Positions 56,200-64,000 of a stretch of 64,000 nt of DNA are shown piece by piece. The notes below the pieces were generated by a model, which worked only from the letters and a program-made list of their open reading frames with translations, had not been told where the DNA came from and searched no databases. The stretch comes from Ananas comosus (lineage: Eukaryota; Streptophyta; Magnoliopsida; Poales; Bromeliaceae). The number at the start of each line of letters is the position of its first letter. Position 1 is the stretch's first letter. The position numbers were made by a program, and so were the translations under genes. The DNA is taken from assembly GCF_001540865.1 (NCBI RefSeq), contig NC_033641.1, positions 3,129,666 to 3,193,665 of the forward strand, written 5' to 3'.

Positions 56200-59100
56200 G
56201 TGGAGAACTCTTCAGCAGATGACCGAGTGGTGGCAGGTATCATTTCGATTTTCGGCATTCGTACTCGTACTCTTTTTGATACCGGTGCCTCGTATTCTTT
56301 CGTTAGCCGAGCATTTGCATTGTTGCATGGTCTAGAGTCAGGGTCATTGTCACAGGCACGAGAGGTGCAGATCCCCGACCATGTTTTACAGGTTGCAGAG
56401 TGTTGTTGGTCATGTCCGGTGCAATTAGATTCTTGGATCATGCCCGCAGACTTGTTGGTGTTAGGGCAGCTGCAGGAGTTTGATGTAGTGCTCGGTATGG
56501 ATTGGCTAGCGTGGTACTATGCTACTATCGACTGTGGAGTGAGGACTGTGACGTTCCGCGAGTCAGGCCAGGAGGAGTTCACTTTCAAAGGCTGTAGGAG
56601 TACTTTGTTTGCCACTTGAATATTTTCGGCGAGGGCTCGACAGCTGATGAGTAGATGATGCGTTGCTTTTCTGGCGACTGTGACAGAGGTGCCTACTGCG
56701 GCGCCGAGACTCGAGGATTTTCCTATAGTCCGCGAGTTTCCAGACGTGTTTTTTTCAGAGTTGACGACGATGCCGCCGTTGAGGGAGATAGAGTTTGTGA
56801 TTGATATAGTTCCTGAAACTGCACTAATCTCAAAGGCACCTTATAGGATGGCACCGGCGGAGCTGAGAGAGCTAAAGGCGCAGCTTCAGGATTTGATGGA
56901 TAAGGGGTATGTGAGACCCAGTGTGTCGCCTTGGGGAGCGCTGGTGTTATTTGTAAAGAAGAAGGATGGTTCGCTCAGATTGTGTGTAGATTACCGGGAG
57001 CTAAATAAGGTGATCATCAAGAATAAGTATCCTTGGTCACGCATTGATGATCTATTTGATCAGCTGGAAGGATCTTATGTCTTCTTGAAGATTGACCTCC
57101 AGTCAGGTTACCATCAGTTGAGGTGAGGACCGAGGATGCTCCCAAGACGGCTTTTCGGACTCGGTACGGGCATTATGAGTTTACGGTGATGCCGTTTCGA
57201 TTGACGAATGCGCCTGCCGCATTCATGGATTTGATGAATAGAGTGTTTAAGCCGTTCTTGGATAGGTTTGTGGTAGTCTTCATTGATGATATTCTGATAT
57301 ACTCCNCGCCTGCCGCATTCATGGATTTGATGAATAGAGTGTTTAAGCCGTTCTTGGATAGGTTTGTGGTAGTCTTCATTGATGATATTCTGATATACTC
57401 CCGAAGCGATGCCGAGCATGAGGAGCACTTGAGGACTGTGCTATAGCTTCTGTGAGAGAAGAAGTTGTATGCCAAGTTAAAGAAGTGCGAGTTCTGGTTA
57501 CGGGAGGTTGCTTTCTTAGGCCACGTGATATCTGCGGTTGGAGTGGCAGTGGACCCGAAGAAGATTGATGCTATTCGGGATTGGCCCAGATCGATGACGG
57601 TGACAGAGGTGAGGAGTTTCCTTGGGCTTGCTAGTTATTACCGTCAGTTTATGGAAGGCTTTGCGAAGCTTTCCACACCACTCACACGACTGACTCGTAA
57701 AGGAATTAAGTTCATTTGGAGTGAGCACTGTCAGAGAAGCTTCGATGAGTTGAGACAGAGGTTGACATTAGCTCCTATCCTTGCCCTCCCAGTTATGGGG
57801 GAAGGATTTGTGATCTACAATGATGCATCACACAGTGGTTTGGGCTGTGTGTTGATGCAACATGGTAGGGTAATTACTTATACTTCACGGTAGTTAAAGA
57901 ATTACGAGAAGAATTACCCTACGCATGACTTAGAGCTTGCCGCGGTAGTTTTTGCTTTAAAGTTGTGGCGGCATTACTTGTATGGCGAGCACTGCGAGGT
58001 TTTCACTGATCATAAAAGTCTCAAGTATCTATTCACCCAGAGGGAGTTGAATCTAAGACAACGCCGATAGTTGGAGTTACTGAAGGACTATGATATTAGT
58101 ATTCAGTATCATCCCGGCAAGGTGAGTAAGGTGGCAGATGCGTTTAGCCGGAAGGCAGTGCAGAGCTTGAGCATGTTGATCACTCAGCAGAGGCCGTTAC
58201 TCGAGAAGCTGCAGCGGCTGAGGCTCGAGATAGTGTCCGCTGAATCTACTGCGAGACTGATGTCTTTGGTCTTGCAGCCCATTCTGTTGGATAGGATCCG
58301 AGAAAAACAAAGTGGAGACCCATACTTGTCGAGAATTCGAGAGCAGCTTGAGAGGGGACAGGCCAAGGGCTTTGTTGTGGACAGTTCGGGAGTACTGCGG
58401 TATAGGGACCAACTGTGTGTACCCATGGATTCATAGGTCCGAAAGAACATTTTGAGAGAGGCTCATTGTTCGCCTTCTACGGTTCACCCCGGTGGAACCA
58501 AGATGTATAAGGATTTAAAGGCCCAGTTTTGGTGGAATAGAATGAAGAGGGACATTGGCAGATTTGTGGCTCAGTGTTTGACTTGTCAACAGGTAAAGGC
58601 CAAGCATCATGTACCTACTGGTAAGCTTCAGTGTCTGCCAGTACCCGAGTGAAAATGGGAGCAGATCACGATGGACTTTGTCGTGGGGTTGCCTAGAGCA
58701 CAGGATGATTTCGATGCTATTTGGGTGATAGTGGACAGGCTGACTAAGTCTGCTCACTTCCTACCAGTTCAGACCACCTGGTCCAGGGAGAGGCTCGCTC
58801 AGTTATATCTGGATGAGATAGTGAGGTTGCATGGCGTGCCCACTTCGATAGTTTCAGATCGAGACCCGAGGTTCGTCTCGCACTTTTGGAGGAGTCTTCA
58901 GACGGCCTTGGGCACTCAGTTGCAGTTCAGCACAGCGTTTCACCCACAGACAGATGGTCAGTCAGAGCGGACCATTCAGACTCTTGAGGACATGCTGAAG
59001 GCATGTGTCCTGGACTTTGGAGGAGGATGGTATCGACATTTGAGACTAGCTGAGTTTGCGTACAACAACAGCTATCGAGCATCCAGATGGCTCCGTTTGA

Positions 59101-59716
59101 GGCGTTGTATGGACGCAGGTGTCGATCCCCTTTGTTTTGGAGTGATGTGGGTGAGAGAAAAACGCTTGGGCCTGAGATTCTGATTGAGGCTGAGGAAAAA
59201 GTGAAGGTGGTGCGACGGCACATTTTAGCAGCCCAGAGTCGGCAGAGGAGCTATGCTGATACTCGAAGACGAGACTTGGAGTTCCAGGTGGGAGATCATG
59301 TGTTTCTTAAAATCTCGCTGTCCAGAAGGATTCGCCGATTCGGAGTACGTGGAAAGCTCAGTCCACGTTTTGTAGGCCCTTTTGAGGTATTGGAGCGAGT
59401 CGAGCCAGTTGCTTACAGGATTGCTCTACCTCCACGACTAGCCGGCATTCACGATGTTTTCCACGTCTCGGCTTTGAGGAGATATGTGTTCGACCTCTCC
59501 CACGTGATAGACTTTACTCCGCTTGAGATTGGCGAGGACCTTAGATACGAGGAGCGACCGGTGCGGATTCTGGCTCGTGAGTCAAGGGAATTGCGCAACC
59601 GGGTCATACCCTTTGTAAAGGTGCAGTGGAGTAATCACGAGGAGCGGGAGGTGACTTGGGAGCCGGAGACGGTGATGAGAGAATCCTACCCCTACCTTTT
59701 TGAGGCTCAGGATTGA
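56200..59716 (+). pseudogene. Chromovirus pol: protease, reverse transcriptase, RNase H, integrase, chromodomain
   Basis: Protease active site DTGASYSFVSRAF near 56280. Reverse transcriptase has [29 protein letters not shown] and [11 protein letters not shown]; RNase H has [17 protein letters not shown] and [11 protein letters not shown]. Integrase has HHCC-type residues (HCSP...CLTCQQ) and Asp in MDFVVGLPR, Asp in VSDRDPRF and Glu in DGQSERT. The C-terminus has HDVFHVSALRRY and the chromodomain stretch VKVQWSNHEEREVTWE. Stops occur at 56617, 57444, 57891, 58068, 58434 and 58650 and frameshifts near 57115 and 59080. A 95-bp duplication around the N at 57306 is probably an assembly error. Confidence 0.93.
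57211..57401 (+). repeat. 95-bp exact duplication flanking a single N
   Basis: 57211-57305 and 57307-57401 are identical and separated by one N (57306). The repeat is within conserved reverse transcriptase, where natural elements have one copy. Most likely two contig ends with an unmerged overlap. Confidence 0.85.
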
Positions 59717-59747
59717 GGTATGTTTCAGTTTCGCGGACGAAACATTT

Positions 59748-59762
59748 CGTAGTGGGGGAGGA
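59748..59762 (+). other. Polypurine tract
   Basis: TTCGTAGTGGGGGAGGA ends immediately before LTR start TGCAGTGTTTCTG at 59763. Confidence 0.75.
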
Positions 59763-62194
59763 TGCAGTGTTTCTGAGCTTTGGATAGGATTGGCTTCAGT
59801 GTTAGTGACTGGTCGACACTTCTGGAGAGTGTCGGACTGAGTCAGAATCGTTTCTGCGCGAAATGGATGCAGAAATGGATTCGGCGCACTCAAATAAGCA
59901 AAACTGGAGTTTTGCCAGATTCGGGCACCCAGAACTAGCTTTGGGTCGCCCAGAAGTTGAGTGCAGAACTGATCAGAATTGGGAGCCAATTCGGGTCCAT
60001 ATTTCGAGCGCCCAGAAGTGGGTCCGAAAGTTACACCTCGTGAGTATCGTTTGCGCTGACACGTGGCTGGTGGTTGGTGAAGTCCACCGGAGCTGGATAT
60101 GGGAGTAGTGCACCGCGGGCGGAGGATCCGAAGTGGAACAATTGTGTAGCCTGGAGGATTCGGGCACCCATTATGTGGGTTCGGGCGCCCGGAAAGGCCC
60201 ATTTCTGCAGGGGTACCAGCTTTGCAGCATTTGTTCCTAAGGGCTATCTGACCACTCCAGCACCCTTTAAATACCTGGTATACGTCCCCTTTGAGCTCTT
60301 TTCACCTATTCTTCACAGAGATCCTTTATCTTGCATCCTAATATCTCCAAACTCCTCCATTTGCATCAAAGTAGCACAACTCCAAGATTTCAAGGTGCAA
60401 ATTCTGCAGTCTCCCAGTGACGACCTTAAGTATTTTAGCTCGTGCGCGATGTAGGAAGATCGGATTGCGACGAAACTTGGTTTGTTGGATTCTAGACTTC
60501 TAGACGAATCCACGAAGCCCTGAATTTCGAGTTTTGGTGGAGGTTAGCTTGGTTGTTTACCTGTGTTTCTGGACTGCTGGCAACATTGAGCTGAAAATGA
60601 GATTTTTGAGCTTTTCTTGATGCTATCTTTGTAGGCAGTTGGATTTTGAACCTGAGACACATCACCCATCAGTATTTGCTGGATTTGGGACTGTCCTCAC
60701 CTGATTTGGAGATCGTTAGGTGAGTTTTGATATTGGAGTGGGGAGAAATCCAGCTTAAGTGCTGAAATTAGAATTTTTGGTGAATTTTAGTAGAATTGAT
60801 GTTTAGATCTTGATTGTGGATCTTTGCTGGCTGAGAGCAGGTGCGGCTAGTTCCAACAGGGTGTCCCGCAGCTGAGTGACCTTCTTACTGCCAGGAAATT
60901 GCTCTCGAGGTGAGTTTTCATCGATTTTACTCCTAAGCCGTATTAGTCGATATGTGTGATTTCAGCTATTAGTAGATCATGTGTTAGCTCAATTTCTTTG
61001 ATTAGATCATGTATGAAATCAGAATTGAGAGCATGATTAATAATTCGATAAATATGCATGTTGGACTTGGATTTGGACTTAGGAGAAAACTCGCGTTTTG
61101 ACCCGTCATATGATTCTACGACCTGATTTAGCTCTACGGGCCGTGGTTTGAATGTATCACTGCTGTTTCAGCGCGGTGAATACCCGTGGTAGTTTAGAAT
61201 GCATTTACGTTCGTGCTGGGACGCCGAGCTTATTTTTACAGCAGAGTCTAGACTGTTTCGAATTGTCGGGTGCAGTCAGGGTGGACGGTGGACCCAGATT
61301 TCTGTTTTTGGTATCAGATTGTGCCGAGGGCACGTGGGTTCGATTTTTAGACCTGTTTTGACCCTAGCTATTTGTCTTTGGCTTGTTAGAGCCTGATTGA
61401 GCTCGACAGAAATACGTTTGCATACTCGGTTGGGTAGCGCCCACGAGTGCCACTCCGGAGTTGGGCTTAGTGCTTTTGCGTTGGTGTCGTTCGTGCAGGT
61501 TGGACTTGCTCTCCACGGGCTTGTTAGTGTGGAGGTAGCTGGTTAGTTGCAACCTGCCGGGACGAGTGTATTCACAGTCCTAGGGACGGGTATGATTACA
61601 ATCCGATTCAAGATTGGGTCTGAGTTGACACTGTTCTACAGTTGGTTAGATTAGAGTATGGTAGTATAGAGGCAGATAGCTGTAGATATGTTCCAGCTTT
61701 CCTTATTATTTCTTACTTACCCCTGTAGACTTAGTGGGTGGACCGATGAGTTGAGGGCGGTACCCACTGAGGACTACTTCTTTTTGTAGTAGTTCTCATG
61801 CCCAGTTTGTTTCCACTGTTTTGCAGAGTCATTGTCTTCGGCTGCTGCTGTCGCTGATATTGATCGTGGCAAGGGCGTCGCGAGTTAGAGCCCTTCCAGT
61901 CGAGTTGCTGAGCTAGTGGAGGACCGCAGCAGGTAATGTAGTTTTAGTTTATATATACAGATGTTGTACTCTCGCTAGTGCGAGTGCTTTTGTATCTTGG
62001 ATCTTATGTATGTATAGAACCACAGTTTATATATGCTTGTTTTATTCTTTTCTCCTAGCTGTTCTATACTACTATCTGTAGTATTGTTTGATTATATGTA
62101 CTCTTACTTTCCGCTTCGTATATAGAGGAAATATCTATGTATACGGCGGGTCTGTTAGCGAGCCCAAGGAAAAAGAGTAATCCGAGGCGTGACA
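59763..62194 (+). repeat. 3' LTR of Tekay-type element, 2432 bp
   Basis: Begins TGCAGTGTTTC and ends GAGGCGTGACA. 61281-62194 matches the 5' LTR remnant. It contains CTACTTCTTTTTGTAGTAGTTCTCATGCCCAG at about 61775, a landmark also present in the inverted copy at 62745-64000. The first 1.5 kb has no second plus-strand copy in the window. Confidence 0.9.
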
Positions 62195-62744
62195 AATTTA
62201 TTATTATTTAGCTAATTGAATAGTTAGCCATATGATGTGCTTATTCAATTATTAACTAATATTTACATTATTTAAATAATCAGTTTTTAATTTATATAAT
62301 TAATATTAACTAAAAGAATAAATGATTAAATAATTAATTACTATTAACATGTTGACTTATTTTTTATAGTTATTTACTAATTAATGTCATCTTTGTCATC
62401 TCATATAGTAATTTTAATTAATTTATAAAGTAATTTTAATTAATTTATTTATTAACTTATTAAAATATTATTTACTAATACTTAGATGCTTAATATTTAG
62501 ATAAATTAGTTTTATTTTCAATCATAATTACCCTTATCCCTCCTATTCCAACCCAATCAACCAAACATAATTTTTCTTATTTCTCTAGATGTCTCGATTC
62601 TTGTCCTAACACAAAATTGAATTAATTCCTACCTAACTTAGAAGTTATACCTATCCCAAGAATAAACAAAAATAACTTATTCTTGAACCAAATGGTACTT
62701 AAACGGTTTTTTTTAAAATAACTTATTTTTGAACAAAACTACTC
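62195..62744. other. AT-rich gene-free stretch
   Basis: Dominated by TTAATTAATTT-like words. No frame or element end recognised. It separates the plus-strand Tekay-type element from an inverted LTR of the same family. Confidence 0.55.
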
Positions 62745-64000
62745 GCACTGGCGAGTTAAACATCTGTATGTACATGAACTCCGACCAGAAATAACTACTT
62801 GCTGTAGGGGCACCTATAGCTCAACTCGTCTAGTAGGGCTCTAACTCGCGACGCCCTTACCTCGATCCTGATCAGCAACAGCAGCAGCCGAAGATGATGG
62901 CTCTGCAAAGCGAGGTAACAACAGGGCGTGAGAACTACTGTAAAAACAAGTAGTCCTCAGTGGGGGCCGCCCTCAATATCATCGGTCCACCCCCTAAGTC
63001 TATAGAAGGGAGCAAAGATAGTAATAAATGCGAGAATAAAATCTACAGCTACAAGTTATTACACTATCATGCTCTAAACTAACCACCTATTGTAGTGATG
63101 TCAATCCCGACCCAATCTCTTTAGGGACTGTAAACATACCCGTCGGAGGGACTGTGAATATACTTGTCCCGTCCAGTTGGGACTATCCAGCTACCTCCAC
63201 ACTAACCAGTCCGTGGAGAGCAAGTCCAACCGGCATGAACGACACCAACGCGAAAGACACAGCGCCCGTCTCCGGAGTACCACTCGTGGGAGTTATCCAA
63301 CAGAGTATGCAGCGTATCTCTGTCGAGCTAAAATCGGCTCTCATAAGCCTAAGTCACGTAACCGACTCTAACTGGTCTAACAACCAACAGGTCACGTGCC
63401 CTCGGCACAATCCGACGCCAGAATGGCGATATGGATCCACCGTCAACCCCGACGGCACCCAACAGTCCGGAACAACCTGAACGCTACTGTAAAAATACGC
63501 TAGGCGTCCCAGCACGAGCGTAACTGAACTCTAAACTATCTGGGGTATCCATCACACCAATACTGCGATGATACAAATTTTCAACGGCTCCTAGAGCTAA
63601 ATCAGGTAGTGTAAACATGTGACAGATCTAAATCGCCGGTTTTCTTCTAATTCAATTTTCAAGTCCAACATGTATAGTTTAACTAGATTCTAAAACATGC
63701 TTCAAGTTCAGATTTCAGCCAATATGCTACTCAATGAATTCAAGCTAGTGCAAAGTATAAATAATCGGAAACTATACATGTTTACTAATCTCTACTTAGG
63801 AGTAAACCCGATGAAAACCCACCTCAAAGCTAACTCCTGGCAGCGAAGGGAGTCTCGAACCAATAATAATCCATGCTGGATAAACTGAAATCCTCCAAGT
63901 CAAGAAATCGAGCTATCTCCAAGCTCTACACATCGAAATCCGTCAATTCTGTCCAAATACAATAGTAGCAGAGTAAAATAGGTGTTCGGTCAAGCTAACC
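62745..64000 (-). mobile_element. Inverted LTR of the Tekay-type family, running off the window
   Basis: Matches the reverse complement of the 3' LTR in order. GCACTGGCGAGT corresponds to the 61970 region, and the GAGCCCTTCCAGTCGAG region appears inverted near 62800-62850. GTAGTCCTCAGTGGGGGCCGCCCTCAA lies at 62950, and CTACCTCCACACTAACCAG at 63190. The U5 end (about 200 bases) is missing at the left. The remainder continues beyond 64000, so I cannot say whether an element follows. Confidence 0.8.

Larger units (their letters stand above)
53614..62194 (+). mobile_element. Tekay/Del-type Ty3/gypsy chromovirus, 5' LTR truncated
   Basis: Order: partial 5' LTR 53614-54526, primer site 54535-54546, gag 54826-56060, protease about 56200, reverse transcriptase and RNase H 56680-58130, integrase 58440-59090, C-terminal chromodomain to 59716, polypurine tract, 3' LTR 59763-62194. 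The 913-bp 5' LTR matches only the last 914 bp of the 2432-bp 3' LTR. About 18-20 differences in the first 220 aligned bases, counted by eye, indicate an old insertion. Because the left edge is missing, no target duplication can be read; the right flank is AATTT. Confidence 0.92.

Noticed and set aside
59582..60202. Antisense frame of 206 codons overlapping the chromodomain and 3' LTR
   Set aside because: It spans the pol end, polypurine tract and LTR start; no domain recognised, and the sense strand is clearly coding.
61305..61325. TTTGGTATCAGATT inside the 3' LTR, resembling a primer site
   Set aside because: It lies within the LTR rather than after its end, and also occurs in the 5' LTR copy. 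The true primer site is at 54535.
1..64000. tRNA, rRNA or organelle-derived inserts
   Set aside because: I looked for tRNA arm motifs and conserved rRNA words and saw none; the only tRNA-related sequences are retroelement primer sites.

Overview
The window is plant nuclear DNA, about 80% transposable-element sequence by eye, with one intact host gene. Plant features are the many-exon gene with GT-AG introns, Ty3/gypsy chromoviruses and Tat-lineage retrotransposons, hAT and Mutator-like DNA transposons, and plant mobile domain (PMD) genes. A monocot such as pineapple is my best guess, but the sequence alone does not prove the species. The assembly is draft: one 100-N gap (50785-50884) and single Ns at 4609, 5876, 37464 and 57306.

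Layout. (1) 1-53 looks like a Helitron 3' end. (2) 1197-10462 is a 9.3-kb hAT transposon with imperfect 8-bp target duplications and a decayed transposase (7419-9677). Inside its 5' part sits a Mutator-like element (MULE, 1393-6463) with long inverted repeats and a truncated transposase. Inside that MULE is a solo LTR (3605-5321) with a perfect 5-bp duplication. (3) 10471-15400 is gene-free, with repeated AT-rich units and a GC-rich block. (4) 15430-30216 is the host gene: 14 exons, 548 codons, an Oxa1/YidC/Alb3-type membrane insertase with C-terminal TPR repeats (OXA2 / ALBINO3-like 2 type). Its introns hold a solo LTR that itself contains a small hAT element, plus two MITE-like elements. (5) 30600-37371 is a pile of gypsy gag remnants and LTRs of one family in both orientations. 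(6) 38735-50784 is the most layered part. A MULE-like end with eleven palindromic subterminal units is followed by a PMD gene read leftward. A solo LTR (39836-49477) splits that gene, and the LTR is itself split by an internally deleted Tat/Ogre-like retrotransposon (42236-49209). That retrotransposon has an LTR of about 5.2 kb and carries its own antisense PMD reading frame, so one PMD pseudogene lies inside another. (7) 51252-53613 is a second Tat-type pol fragment plus a probable U3 with TATA box. (8) 53614-62194 is a Tekay/Del-type chromovirus with a truncated 5' LTR, tRNA-iMet primer site, gag-pol-chromodomain remnant and full 3' LTR. (9) 62745-64000 is an inverted copy of the same LTR family running off the window.

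Only the insertase gene looks functional. The transposon genes are broken, mainly by in-frame stops at positions where Trp or Gln is expected, the pattern left by C-to-T decay of methylated repeats. Insertion order can be read from target duplications: MULE into hAT, solo LTR into MULE; and solo LTR into PMD gene, Tat element into that LTR.
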